A program made the position numbers and the translations under genes. From positions 1,178,001 to 1,242,000 of the forward strand of contig CANLDL010000001.1 in assembly GCA_947489425.1 (NCBI GenBank): a stretch of DNA of 64,000 nucleotides. Reading direction: 5' to 3'. Under the pieces are notes generated by a model. It ran no database searches. It was given only the letters and a program-made list of their open reading frames with translations, and had not been told where the DNA came from. Shown here in pieces: positions 45,671 to 55,112 of the stretch; positions within the stretch are counted from its first letter, which is position 1; every line of letters starts with the position of its first letter. This DNA comes from an uncultured Pseudomonadales bacterium. Its GTDB lineage: Bacteria > Pseudomonadota > Gammaproteobacteria > Pseudomonadales > Cellvibrionaceae.

Positions 45671-47266
45671 ATGTCAACTTATACCCAAGACATCGCAGCA
45701 GTTGCTGCCCTCCGTGACGCCAACGGCAGCTCATGGGATGCAATCAACCCAGAATCAATAGCTCGTATGCGCGCCCAGAATAAATTCAAAACTGGCATAG
45801 AGATCGCTCAATACACTGCTGATATTATGCGTGCTGATATGGCGGCATTTGATGCTGATAAGACTAAGTACACTCAGTCTCTAGGTTGCTGGCACGGTTT
45901 TGTAGGTCAGCAAAAACTGATCTCTATCAAAAAGCACTTTGGTAGCACTGAGCGTAAATATCTATATCTTTCAGGCTGGATGGTTGCTGCTCTACGTTCT
46001 GAATTTGGTCCTCTTCCTGACCAGTCTATGCACGAAAAAACGGCTGTTGCTAGCCTTGTTGAAGAGCTATACACCTTTTTACGTCAAGCTGACGCTCGTG
46101 AACTAGGCGGTCTTTTCCGTCAACTAGATGCGGCTCGTCAAGCGGGTGATGAAGTCAAAGCACAAGACATTCAAAACCAAATCGACAATCACGAAACTCA
46201 CGTTGTACCCATTATTGCTGATATCGATGCTGGTTTTGGTAACGCAGAAGCCACTTACCTAATGGCTAAGCAAATGATCGAAGCAGGTGCTTGTGCACTT
46301 CAAATCGAAAACCAAGTAGCTGACGAGAAGCAATGTGGCCACCAAGACGGTAAAGTTACTGTTCCTCATGCTGACTTTCACGCGAAAATTCGCGCACTAC
46401 GTCACGCTTTCTTAGAGCTAGGTATCGACAACGGTTTAATCGTTGCACGTACCGACTCTGAAGGTGCAGGCCTTACTAAAGAAATCGCTGTTGTTAAAGA
46501 GCCAGGTGATTCTGGCGATATCTACAACTCTTACCTAGACGTTGAAGAAATCGATGTGGCTGATATGGCTGAAGGCGATGTATGCTTCAACCGTGACGGC
46601 AAACTTGTTCGTCCTAAGCGTCTACCTTCTGGTCTATATCAGTTCCGTGCAGGTACTGGCCATGAGCGTTGTGTATTCGATTGTATCGGTGCGATCAATG
46701 CAGGCGCTGATCTACTTTGGATTGAAACTGCAGTACCAACAGTTCACGAAATTGCTGGCATGATGAATGACGTTCGTAAAGTTCACCCAGATGCGAAACT
46801 TGTTTATAACAATTCTCCATCATTCAACTGGACTTTAAACTTCCGTCAACAAACTTATGATGCATGGGTTGCTGAAGGTAAAGACGTATCTGCTTATGAT
46901 CGTTCAAACCTAATGTCTGCTGAATATGACGAATCTGAATTGTCTGCAGTTGCTGACGAACGCACTCGTACTTTCCAAGCGGATACTTCACGTGAAGCGA
47001 ACGTATTCCATCACTTGATCACTCTACCGACTTATCACACTACTGCGTTGTCTGTAGACAACCTAGCGAAAGAGTACTTCGGTGAAGCCGGCATGTTGGG
47101 TTATGTTGCTGGCGTACAGCGTAAAGAAATCCGTCAAGGTATCGCATGTGTTAAACACCAAAACATGTCAGGTTCTGACATGGGTGATGACCACAAAGAA
47201 TACTTTGCTGGTGAAAACGCACTTAAAGCGGGTGGCGCGAAAAACACGTCTAACCAGTTTAGCTAA
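45671..47266 (+). CDS. aceA: isocitrate lyase
   Basis: A 531-residue enzyme of the longer Pseudomonas-type subclass. It cleaves isocitrate to glyoxylate and succinate, first step of the shunt completed by the neighbouring glcB. Signature: VVPIIADIDAGFGNAEATYLM and the active-site loop DEKQCGHQDGKVTVPH, where most family members have KKCGH. Metal/substrate-binding segment VARTDSEGAG and SPSFNW are present. Its codon use is strongly biased (CGT for Arg, GGT and GCT frequent) compared with its neighbours, as expected of a highly expressed gene. AGAGAT precedes the ATG. A hairpin and a terminator follow. Confidence 0.96.
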   Translation: MSTYTQDIAAVAALRDANGSSWDAINPESIARMRAQNKFKTGIEIAQYTADIMRADMAAFDADKTKYTQSLGCWHGFVGQQKLISIKKHFGSTERKYLYLSGWMVAALRSEFGPLPDQSMHEKTAVASLVEELYTFLRQADARELGGLFRQLDAARQAGDEVKAQDIQNQIDNHETHVVPIIADIDAGFGNAEATYLMAKQMIEAGACALQIENQVADEKQCGHQDGKVTVPHADFHAKIRALRHAFLELGIDNGLIVARTDSEGAGLTKEIAVVKEPGDSGDIYNSYLDVEEIDVADMAEGDVCFNRDGKLVRPKRLPSGLYQFRAGTGHERCVFDCIGAINAGADLLWIETAVPTVHEIAGMMNDVRKVHPDAKLVYNNSPSFNWTLNFRQQTYDAWVAEGKDVSAYDRSNLMSAEYDESELSAVADERTRTFQADTSREANVFHHLITLPTYHTTALSVDNLAKEYFGEAGMLGYVAGVQRKEIRQGIACVKHQNMSGSDMGDDHKEYFAGENALKAGGAKNTSNQFS

Positions 47267-47274
47267 GCTGAGTT

Positions 47275-47299
47275 ATTGTTAAGCGAAACGCTTAACAAT
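47275..47299. other. 11-bp hairpin directly after aceA
   Basis: Arms ATTGTTAAGCG (47275-47285) and CGCTTAACAAT (47289-47299) pair perfectly around AAA, 8 bp past the stop. There is no T-run, so it may stabilise the mRNA 3' end rather than terminate. Confidence 0.5.
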
Positions 47300-47312
47300 A
47301 GATTTAAATAAA

Positions 47313-47345
47313 AAGGCGGCCCCTTAAAAGGAGCCGCCTTTTTTA
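47313..47345 (+). terminator. rho-independent terminator of aceA
   Basis: GC-rich arms 47313-47323 and 47330-47340 (11 bp, one mismatch) followed by five to six T residues. Confidence 0.85.
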
Positions 47346-47353
47346 TGTACAGG

Positions 47354-47736
47354 ATGTACGGTATGCCGTGGGCGCATGGACGCGCAGGAACGGCGATGCC
47401 CTCCAGGGGCAAAGGTTGTTCCAGACAACCTATTTGCATTCCCACCTTCCGTGGTAGTCATGGAGGGTACATTACCTACAGGAAGTAGGTACTTAGCGTT
47501 AGCAGGAGCGGAAGCTGTGAAAATGCAGGAGCAATTTTCAAGTGCACAGGATGTACGGGTCGAAACCGCTCCTGAAAAACTGGCATTCACGCCAGTCGCT
47601 ATCGGTATCCATACCTTTCGCGACACTTGTGCTTCCTGCCCACCCTCCGCGGTAGTCATGGAGGGTACATTACCTACAGGAAGTAGGTACTTAGCGCTAG
47701 CAGGAGCGAAAGCTGCAAAAATGCAGGCAAGTTTTT
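47354..47736. repeat. imperfect repeat tract, two ~88-bp units about 198 bp apart, dispersed family
   Basis: Units at about 47442-47529 and 47640-47727 are nearly identical: CC-TTCCG-GGTAGTCATGG, GGGTACATTACCTACAGGAA, TAGGTACTTAGCG, then AGCAGGAGCG and AAGCTG...AAAATGCAGG. ACAGGATGTACG occurs at 47348 and again at 47548. A related fragment is inserted at 29166-29218. The 120-residue open frame over this tract follows the DNA repeat and is not treated as a gene. Confidence 0.75.
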
Positions 47737-47838
47737 AAATGCACAAGATACACTGACGCATTTATTTTAAAGAACTAAAAGATTTTTTACGTTAAAATTA
47801 CACCAACTCTATTACACAACTAATCAACACTTTCGACT

Positions 47839-48408
47839 ATGACTACTACACCCACTTTTCTTAAAGATGCGAAAGACCTACTGAGCGCCGATGGCTTTGC
47901 AACAAGTACTACCTGGTATCACGGTACATCATCGGCACTTGCAGCCTCGATAAAGGAACAGGGCTTAAAACGCTCTGGCGATCGCGCATTAAAAGAAGCC
48001 GCCAAAAAGACCATGGCAACTATCGGCAATAGCTATACAGAGTCAGTCGAACCTGTTTTTTTAACGCAAAGTAAGGAGCTCGCTTTTTATTGGGCGGAAC
48101 AAACCGTTCGAGACCGCAACGTACGCGTCGAAATAGAAGACGACGAAGAACCCGTTGTTTTTGCTATAGAACTTCCCGATGAACTTAATAGCCAAGTGCA
48201 ACCCGATGTGGGTGCAGCGAGCTTACTGTTACTGCAAGAGGGAGAAAAGTTTATGGCCTATTTGGCAGAAATATATCAAACCCACGATATGGGTATACCA
48301 GAAATAGACTTAAGAAAAGCGGACCGCTTAGAGTATTTAACAACCTTAGGCATGGCCTATATCGATACAGATATTGATGCAGCATGTATAGAGTTGATCG
48401 TCGATTAA
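47839..48408 (+). CDS. hypothetical protein with possible ADP-ribosyltransferase-like fold
   Basis: 189 residues, acidic, no signal peptide. TWYHGTSSALAASIKEQGL near residues 25-45, followed by EPVFLTQSKELAFYWAEQ (~75-92) and VVFAIELPDE, resembles the H-Y-type signature of the ART superfamily (KptA, PARP-like and phage ART proteins), in which HGT and the YLT..A..YA strand-helix pair line the NAD pocket. The third catalytic position cannot be placed with confidence. It is a single gene with no recognisable antitoxin partner. Could also be a cytosolic protein of unrelated function. Confidence 0.6.
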   Translation: MTTTPTFLKDAKDLLSADGFATSTTWYHGTSSALAASIKEQGLKRSGDRALKEAAKKTMATIGNSYTESVEPVFLTQSKELAFYWAEQTVRDRNVRVEIEDDEEPVVFAIELPDELNSQVQPDVGAASLLLLQEGEKFMAYLAEIYQTHDMGIPEIDLRKADRLEYLTTLGMAYIDTDIDAACIELIVD

Positions 48409-48592
48409 GCACTCTTTAGAGTAAATTTATAAGGCTTTATAGCTATTAATTTAATCATCACTTTTTCAATTATATTTTTTGAAAAATTTAGTGCGTGCCT
48501 GCAATATCAGCAACATACTTACAGATAGGCAGTTTTTATAGACTGCCTCACTACAAGAATAAGCTAGCATTACATTGCTTTATGTTTACACG

Positions 48593-50611
48593 TTAGTGCT
48601 GTACCTGCTTGTAATAGTCGATGACTTTATTAAGCCCTTCTTTTTGTTTTTCTTCAACTTCTTCAAATTGGACACCATAGTAACAACGTTGACTATCGTC
48701 CTCGACAATGTCGCATCGCTCCGCACGGGCAATATTTCCCATTAATCTTAATGGCGTTTGATTTTCAAACTGCTGTTTATCTGCCGAGGGAATTAAGATC
48801 GATAAGCCAAGGCGCTGATCGACAATCTCTCCTTTAACAATTAGCTTGCAGCCACCAAGACTAATATCTTCAATCATCGCATTAACTTCTCTACCCGTTT
48901 GTAAATGCAGTCTTACGATGATATTACTTTTAACACGCTTCTGCTCTCGTCGCTCTTCTCGATCAGGTATCTCTCTGCCACTAGCACAGCTACCAACCGT
49001 ATACCCTGCGACATTTTGCCTTAATTCCTCTGCCGTTTTATATAAACTCTCAGCAACTAAAGTAGTTGAGTCTGCCTTGTTTGCATTGTGTTTTAATGCC
49101 GAAAAAAGTGTATTGAACTGTACCGCCAGATTTTCTACCTGCTCTGCTTGCTCGCCATTATAATTGAGCACTCTTTGATTACTCTGTGCCGTATTTGCGA
49201 CCTCTTGATTCATCTCTTCAAAGCGATCAATAGTGGCTTGCGAATGCTCCTGAATCACATCCACCTGTGAAACTAACCCCTCCATGGACTCAACCGAGTT
49301 GTTCACTTTTGTGCTAAAACTATTAATCAACTGAGTAATTTCATCGGTAGATGTAGAGGTACGCGACGCCAAAGTGCGCACCTCGTCGGCAACAACAGCA
49401 AAGCCGCGACCCTGCTCTCCCGCTCTCGCAGCCTCAATGGCAGCATTTAGTGCTAGCAAATTGGTTTGGTCTGCAATATTTTGAATTGAGTCCACAATAT
49501 TGTGCATCTGATCTGCCGACTCACTCAAGTTTTGCATCATGCTCGATGCCTCACCCACACCTTTGACAGCCACACTTAGCTCACTGATATTATTACGTGC
49601 AGTAACAATTCCCTCCTGCGCTTTTTCTTCACTGCGTTTTACAAAAGTAGATGATTGTTCAACTTCTTGCTTGACCACTCCTGCGATATTCGTCAGCGAA
49701 TCAATCGAGTCCTGCACATCACTACTTTGTTTATCCTGCTCCGATGCACCGGTAATAATCGTTTTTGAAATATAAGAGACTTGCTGTGCAGTATTCTTCA
49801 TCTCTAGGCTACTGCCTTGCACTGAGCCTAGTAGGCGCTCAAGTTTGGAGCGCATCTTCTCGAAGCCAAGGGCAAGATTACAAATTTCATTAGTCCCTTT
49901 CGTTAAAAACTTAGGTACTACCTGATCTAAATAGCCATTGCAGAATTTTTCTGACAAGCTCTCTAATATCATTAATGGTCTGGTTACTGACCGAATAATA
50001 AAATAGCTCAACAGCGCGCCAACTAGTATATTCAGTGCCAAGAACAGCTCAACTTCTGTGATTAAGAATTTAATATTATCTTGGGAAGAATGAGAAATAA
50101 CCTCGATAATATGGCCCATATCCTTTAGCAAGTGATCCGTACGCTCATTGAGTAAATCCCATTCTTCTTTTGTAGTTTCATCGCTGTTAAGTGCAGCTAT
50201 CAGTTCTTTCTCTTCAATTTTCCATAACTCCTCGATTTCTTGCAAGTCTTTAACCGCCTCAGGGGTTGTCACTGCTGATACGATTAAAGGCTCAGTCATC
50301 GCTAAATCGCTATAGGTTTTACCGCCATGAATTAAAGCATCGAGTGATAGGCTAAATAACTTTTCGGAATTAGCATGCAGACCTTGATCACCAATACCTT
50401 CTGCGCGCTGCAATAGAATTTCTTTGGCAAATTTTTGAATAAGCATTTGCTGCCGATTGACCACATCGATGATAGTGCTATCTACTCGTTGCTGGCCTAA
50501 TGTCGTTAATACTGAATAGGTTGTTATTATAAATATCACGACAAAGAATACGCTTAAGATGGAAATTTGCCATTTAACCGCTAACTTGTTCATTATGTTC
50601 ATTATGTTCAT
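48593..50611 (-). CDS. methyl-accepting chemotaxis protein fused to a C-terminal PilZ domain
   Basis: 672 residues from the ATG at 50611, chosen because AGGAG lies seven bases upstream; a GTG at 50629 would add six residues. The first codons repeat: MNI-MNI-MNK from three 9-bp units. Two membrane helices (~15-37 and ~195-215) border a periplasmic helical sensor of about 155 residues with a type IV pilus-like nitrate/PilJ-type character, then HAMP, and a signalling domain with the hairpin tip region [19 protein letters not shown]. Residues ~555-665 are Pil[11 protein letters not shown], then [13 protein letters not shown], the RxxxR and DxSxxG motifs that bind c-di-GMP. It links chemotaxis to c-di-GMP. 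No CheR pentapeptide at the C-terminus. Confidence 0.88.
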   Translation of the reverse strand: MNIMNIMNKLAVKWQISILSVFFVVIFIITTYSVLTTLGQQRVDSTIIDVVNRQQMLIQKFAKEILLQRAEGIGDQGLHANSEKLFSLSLDALIHGGKTYSDLAMTEPLIVSAVTTPEAVKDLQEIEELWKIEEKELIAALNSDETTKEEWDLLNERTDHLLKDMGHIIEVISHSSQDNIKFLITEVELFLALNILVGALLSYFIIRSVTRPLMILESLSEKFCNGYLDQVVPKFLTKGTNEICNLALGFEKMRSKLERLLGSVQGSSLEMKNTAQQVSYISKTIITGASEQDKQSSDVQDSIDSLTNIAGVVKQEVEQSSTFVKRSEEKAQEGIVTARNNISELSVAVKGVGEASSMMQNLSESADQMHNIVDSIQNIADQTNLLALNAAIEAARAGEQGRGFAVVADEVRTLASRTSTSTDEITQLINSFSTKVNNSVESMEGLVSQVDVIQEHSQATIDRFEEMNQEVANTAQSNQRVLNYNGEQAEQVENLAVQFNTLFSALKHNANKADSTTLVAESLYKTAEELRQNVAGYTVGSCASGREIPDREERREQKRVKSNIIVRLHLQTGREVNAMIEDISLGGCKLIVKGEIVDQRLGLSILIPSADKQQFENQTPLRLMGNIARAERCDIVEDDSQRCYYGVQFEEVEEKQKEGLNKVIDYYKQVQH

Positions 50612-50934
50612 TAGTGCACTCCTATACACTCAGGTCATCCATTGCCTATCTGAACAAGTAAAAATTCACGTATAAACTAATACCGACAGGCACCTATAGT
50701 AGTAATTATAGAAGTGATCGCTCAAAATGCGAATGGGTTTACCCATCAATTATGTATACAACATACCTATGAGCCGCCTTAATAAGGTGATGGACGTACA
50801 AAAGAAAAAGCTATAATAAAAAGGAATATAAAAGAGAAAGTTACGGCCTGCTCCGGCTATTTAAATAGCTAATCTTACTAAAATACCTATTTCAACGCTT
50901 TAAGCTGAAACTAATTTCTTTTTATTCTAATCAC
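50612..50934. other. 323-bp gap between the chemoreceptor and the EamA gene
   Basis: Promoter region of the minus-strand chemoreceptor gene. I see no gene, no terminator with a clear T-run and no confident sigma-28 promoter. Confidence 0.4.
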
Positions 50935-51831
50935 TCAATCAGCCACACTTTTTGCCGATACTTTTTTAGATGACATATTAATAAAGGCGCCCAAAATAAT
51001 TAAGCCACCCCCAATAAATGTCCATATTGTAGGAATCTCTGAAAAGACTAGCGCACCCAACACAGCAGCAAAAACAACCTGCATATAGGAAAAGCTCGTT
51101 GCTTTGCTGGCCGTTTCTGTTTGCATAGCTTTGGTTAAACCAAACTGCCCTACTTGCGTAAAAATACCTACCAACAATAGCCACAACCAAGTTATACCTT
51201 GAGGTATGACTAAGTTATTGCCTAAAAATAATAGCGATATAGGCAGTGCCACTAAGGGAAAATAAATAATAATAACTGATGGGTCTTCACTAACACTGAG
51301 CTTACGCACTAGTACATAGGCAACACCACTACCAAAGGCACCACCAATAGCAGCGGCCACCGCCAGCCAAGAATAATCACTACTGCTGTCGCCAAATAAA
51401 AAATCTGGCCTGACAATAATCATTAATCCGGTAAAACTTAAAACAATACACAGCAAGGTTGAGCCTTGTATACGCTCACCTAAAAATAATACGGCTAAAA
51501 CAGCCGTAAACATAGGGTTTAAATATTGCAACATGGTTGCTTCGGCAAAGGGAATATTCACCAACGCGTAATATACACACATCAATGCAAAGGCACCCGC
51601 TAAGCCACGCGATATTAATAAGACTTTATCAGTTCCCCATATATTGATGCGCTTCCGTTTTACATCAACATAGCTTAAAAAAATAGAAATAACTGCACGC
51701 ACAGCAATGATTTCTAAAATAGGAATACCATCGTCATAGGACAACTTCACAAAGGTGCCCATTAAAGCAAAGCCCAAGGCACTAAACAGCATATAGCGTG
51801 CACCTAATGGGATAGACGATAAAAAATTCAC
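50935..51831 (-). CDS. EamA/DMT superfamily transporter
   Basis: A 298-residue protein with ten predicted helices and the duplicated EamA domain. The first repeat contains YALVNIPFAEATMLQYLNPMFTAVLAVLFLGERI and the second SYMQVVFAAVLGALVFSEIPTIWTFIGG split at its middle, both typical of drug/metabolite exporters. The substrate is not predictable. Its ATG overlaps the rimI stop by four bases, making it the last gene of the leuA-holD-rimI unit. Confidence 0.88.
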   Translation of the reverse strand: MNFLSSIPLGARYMLFSALGFALMGTFVKLSYDDGIPILEIIAVRAVISIFLSYVDVKRKRINIWGTDKVLLISRGLAGAFALMCVYYALVNIPFAEATMLQYLNPMFTAVLAVLFLGERIQGSTLLCIVLSFTGLMIIVRPDFLFGDSSSDYSWLAVAAAIGGAFGSGVAYVLVRKLSVSEDPSVIIIYFPLVALPISLLFLGNNLVIPQGITWLWLLLVGIFTQVGQFGLTKAMQTETASKATSFSYMQVVFAAVLGALVFSEIPTIWTFIGGGLIILGAFINMSSKKVSAKSVAD

Positions 51832-52346
51832 AGCGCTTTAGCCATAATGATCGCGTCTTCACGCATACCCGTGGAAGAGCCATTTTTAGATAATGCAGGG
51901 TAATAATTGGGACGTACACCGACCTCATTAAAACCTAAATTATCGTAGAGAGTAAATGCCGCTTGATTAGATGCACGTACCTCTAAAAATAACGAATGGA
52001 CACTTGCATCAAAGGAGGTAAAAATACGCTCAAGTAATTGGCTAGCAATACCTTGTCGTTGGTAATCTGGCGATACTACAATATTGAGTAACTCAGCCTC
52101 GTCGGCCGCTGTTGATGTAATAATATAGGCGGCTATCTCGCTCCCTACCTCATCACTTATCTGCTCACCTTTTTTTTCACATTTTGTTAACACTTGGCAG
52201 CTGTGAGTCGAGCTAATACTCGATATAAAATCTTTACGGCTCCATCCTTGTGAACTAATTTTTTTCTCTATATTCAACATATTATCTGCGTCGGCAGCCA
52301 TTGCCTCACGCAGATAAAATCTATCACCATTAATTACGACATCCAT
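51828..52346 (-). CDS. rimI: RimI-type GNAT N-acetyltransferase
   Basis: A 172-residue GNAT protein. N-terminal YLREAMAADADNMLNIEKKI, the acetyl-CoA-binding motif VVSPDYQRQGIASQLL (R/QxxGxA) and the RimI hallmark LEVRASNQAAFTLYDNLGF are all present. RimI acetylates the N-terminal Ala of ribosomal protein S18. It is slightly longer than E. coli RimI (148) because of an insert after SSISSTHSCQVL. The place next to a HolD-like gene repeats the holD-rimI neighbourhood of E. coli. Confidence 0.85.
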   Translation of the reverse strand: MDVVINGDRFYLREAMAADADNMLNIEKKISSQGWSRKDFISSISSTHSCQVLTKCEKKGEQISDEVGSEIAAYIITSTAADEAELLNIVVSPDYQRQGIASQLLERIFTSFDASVHSLFLEVRASNQAAFTLYDNLGFNEVGVRPNYYPALSKNGSSTGMREDAIIMAKAL

Positions 52347-52397
52347 TATTATTGAGCCTTAAGAAGTATGTTGGAAAGAGAAAATAATTTGAGGTGA

Positions 52398-53315
52398 TTA
52401 TTCGTGATCGTTATTCATTAACTGTAACGCTTCCCATGCAATACGTTTACTGGGAGGGTCTTGCAACATTGTGTATAAACTGGGCATCGTAAAACACTGA
52501 ATACCGTCCCATAGTGTTGCTGTACTCATCGAACCTATAGAATTATCTACACCGGTAGCCTCATCGAGCGTAAACACCGAGGCCTCTTCCCCCATAAGGA
52601 ATAAATATTTTAGAGGGGCTTTAGTATGTTGAGCGGTGATGTATGCTTGTACCATTGCACGCGCCTGTTCTTTATCCGCCTTATAGTGTTCTTCACTTAA
52701 TGTCGCATCGCTTAAGCTTTTTCTTGCATTGGTAAACCTTTTATTCTCAAATAAGGGCCAACGCAAGCTTTCACTGGCAGGTAACTGAGCAATAGAATAA
52801 CCCACAGCACGCAATATATTTTGTAATAGGCGGTCCGTAGGTAACGCCTCGCGTACCTTGCGCGTATCCAAGACCAACACATCTTTTATACGCCAAACAC
52901 TAAAAATAAATTTAATTGATACCAGTGCGCTACTACCTTCTTGCACTGACTCATTAATGTTACTGCGTATTTCTTGGGCTTGAACAGGTTCAATTGATTC
53001 ATCCTTAGCCTGCCCACCCAGTGTATCTAATGGACTCGTTATACTCGTAACATCAGCCACAGCACCATTATCGACTAGCGCATGGCCAAGCTCTTTTGGC
53101 TCGTCTATTACGACCCTTTTAGTTGATTCATCAGTCGCTTCTGAATTGTTAATTGCGGGTTCTAGGGTAAGTGGAGCTATAGGCAAAGCCGCTGGATCAA
53201 CCAGTAACTCGTCGGGGATGATTACCGAAGGCGCAGCGCTTGGCAAGATACGCGTCGGCATATAATTTTCTATACCTAGGAGCGATAAATATTGGTGACG
53301 TCTGTGTTCTAACAT
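52398..53315 (-). CDS. holD: HolD-like protein (DNA polymerase III psi subunit homologue) with a long linker
   Basis: 305 residues, against 137 for E. coli HolD. The N-terminus LEHRRHQYLSLLGIENYMPTR matches the psi start (RRDWQLQQLGITQWSLRR), the clamp-loader chi-binding segment. Residues ~40-155 are low-complexity and probably unfolded. The core VLVLDTRKVREALPTDRLLQNILRAVGY and the C-terminal TMPSLYTMLQDPPSKRIAWEALQL resemble psi, in which the C-terminal segment reads similarly (ASPALTDLRANPTARAALWQ). Position before rimI also fits. The identification rests on short motifs plus context; it could be a related unnamed family. Confidence 0.6.
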   Translation of the reverse strand: MLEHRRHQYLSLLGIENYMPTRILPSAAPSVIIPDELLVDPAALPIAPLTLEPAINNSEATDESTKRVVIDEPKELGHALVDNGAVADVTSITSPLDTLGGQAKDESIEPVQAQEIRSNINESVQEGSSALVSIKFIFSVWRIKDVLVLDTRKVREALPTDRLLQNILRAVGYSIAQLPASESLRWPLFENKRFTNARKSLSDATLSEEHYKADKEQARAMVQAYITAQHTKAPLKYLFLMGEEASVFTLDEATGVDNSIGSMSTATLWDGIQCFTMPSLYTMLQDPPSKRIAWEALQLMNNDHE

Positions 53316-53342
53316 AGCTTCTAAAATAATAGGCCCTAAGTA

Positions 53343-54902
53343 TTAAATACCTTCACGCTGTGGGTGAGTTTTATGCTTGCCTGCCGCCAATAAGTTTAGC
53401 GCTTGTACGTAGGCCTTGGCGGAAGCTGCAACGACATCAATATCGGCACCCACGCCATTAACAATATGGCCTTCTGACTCTAGGCGAACAGTAACGTCTG
53501 CTTGCGCCTCGGTACCTGCGGTAATAGCATTGACCGAGTACAATTTTAAATCCGCTTCGCTTTGTGCAACCTTTTCTATCGCCTTAAATACCGCATCAAC
53601 GGGGCCTGCGCCATCTGATTCGGTCATTGTTGCTTTGCCATCAACCACCAATTGCAAATTAGCATGAGGACTTTGACCGGTTTTACAAAGTATTTCCATA
53701 TTTTCAAATTGGTAAATATCCGCCAAGGTATGATCGCTGTGTCCAATTAAAGACTGTAAATCTTCATCAAATATCTCATGTTTTTTATCGGCTAATTCTT
53801 TAAAGCGATTAAACACCGATTTAAATTGCTCGTCGGACTCAAAGCTTATACCTAAATCATCAAAACGCGCTTTAACAGCTGCACGGCCCGAGTGCTTACC
53901 CAGTACTAGCTTATTGGTATTCCAGCCGACATCTTCGGCGCGCATAATCTCGTAGGTTTCGCGGTGTTTTAAGATACCATCTTGATGAATACCTGATTCA
54001 TGAGCAAATGCATTCACCCCCACAATGGCTTTATTGGGCTGCACAGGAAATCCAGTAATACTCGATACCAATCTCGATGTGGGCACTATATGTTCAAGCT
54101 CTATTTGAGTCTCTACTGGGTAGATATCATGGCGTGTACGCACAGCCATGACAATTTCCTCTAAAGCGGCATTGCCTGCTCGCTCACCTAAACCGTTAAT
54201 CGTGCACTCTATTTGGCGAGCACCATTCATTACCGCCGAGAGCGAATTGGAGACACCTAAGCCCAAATCGTTATGGCAATGGGTCGAGAAGATAGCTTTA
54301 TCCGAGTTGGGAACATTTTCAATCACACGGCGGAACATCTCACCGTATTCATCAGGTTCGCCATAACCGACGGTATCTGGGATGTTAATAGTGCCTGCCC
54401 CGGCATTAATCGTCGCCTCGATAATACGGCACATAAAATCAAAATCTGAGCGGCTACCGTCCTCTAGGGAGAACTCTACATTATCGGTGTATTGGCGTGC
54501 ATGTTTAACCGCTGCAATCGCTTGCTCAAGTACAGCAGGCGGTTCCATTTGCAGCTTGTATCTCATATGAATAGGCGATGTTGCAATAAAGGTATGGATG
54601 CGCCCACTATTGGCCGACTTAATCGCCTCGCCTGCGCGGTCAATATCTGTAGGTACTGCACGTGCTAGACTACAAATCGTCGAGTCTTTTACTGCCTCAG
54701 CAACCGCTTTTACCGCTTCAAAATCGCCGGGGCTGGCAATAGCAAAGCCTGCCTCAATCACATCAACACGCAGCTTTTCGAGCATTTTAGCAATGCGTAC
54801 TTTCTCGTCCTTTGTCATCGAGGCGCCAGGGCTTTGCTCACCATCGCGCAAGGTGGTATCAAAAATAACGAGTTTATCTTTTGCGCTTGAATTGGAGGCC
54901 AT
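53343..54902 (-). CDS. leuA: 2-isopropylmalate synthase
   Basis: A 519-residue enzyme, close to the 513-523 residues usual for the LeuA1 type. Condenses acetyl-CoA with 2-oxoisovalerate, first committed step of leucine synthesis. Motifs: [16 protein letters not shown] (metal and catalytic Arg/Asp), [15 protein letters not shown] with the HxH metal ligands, [18 protein letters not shown] and [16 protein letters not shown]; the C-terminal LeuA allosteric domain (~395-510) binds leucine for feedback inhibition. No leader peptide with a Leu-codon run was seen upstream. It is first in a probable operon with the HolD-like gene (27-bp gap), rimI and the EamA gene. Confidence 0.95.
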   Translation of the reverse strand: MASNSSAKDKLVIFDTTLRDGEQSPGASMTKDEKVRIAKMLEKLRVDVIEAGFAIASPGDFEAVKAVAEAVKDSTICSLARAVPTDIDRAGEAIKSANSGRIHTFIATSPIHMRYKLQMEPPAVLEQAIAAVKHARQYTDNVEFSLEDGSRSDFDFMCRIIEATINAGAGTINIPDTVGYGEPDEYGEMFRRVIENVPNSDKAIFSTHCHNDLGLGVSNSLSAVMNGARQIECTINGLGERAGNAALEEIVMAVRTRHDIYPVETQIELEHIVPTSRLVSSITGFPVQPNKAIVGVNAFAHESGIHQDGILKHRETYEIMRAEDVGWNTNKLVLGKHSGRAAVKARFDDLGISFESDEQFKSVFNRFKELADKKHEIFDEDLQSLIGHSDHTLADIYQFENMEILCKTGQSPHANLQLVVDGKATMTESDGAGPVDAVFKAIEKVAQSEADLKLYSVNAITAGTEAQADVTVRLESEGHIVNGVGADIDVVAASAKAYVQALNLLAAGKHKTHPQREGI

Positions 54903-55112
54903 AGCTGTACACCAAGAATTAGGAAACTAGCACTATTATCCCCGATTGCCCACAGAGATGAAAGCAATAAGCCATAGACAACACAACTACAGCCATTGGT
55001 ATAATCACTGAATATTTATAATGATTGACATATACCCTTCGCTAACCATTATTGTATTATCTATGCTCGATTAAATAGCTCAGCTCTATGCTAATTTTAT
55101 AAAGGATGAATT

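Noticed and set aside
47376..47738. 120-codon plus-strand frame behind aceA (and its 111-codon reverse)
   Set aside because: The protein repeat only mirrors the DNA repeat; no ribosome binding site and no family pattern.
48526..48548. Stem-loop behind the chemoreceptor gene as terminator
   Set aside because: Only a 7-bp stem and no T-run on the relevant strand.
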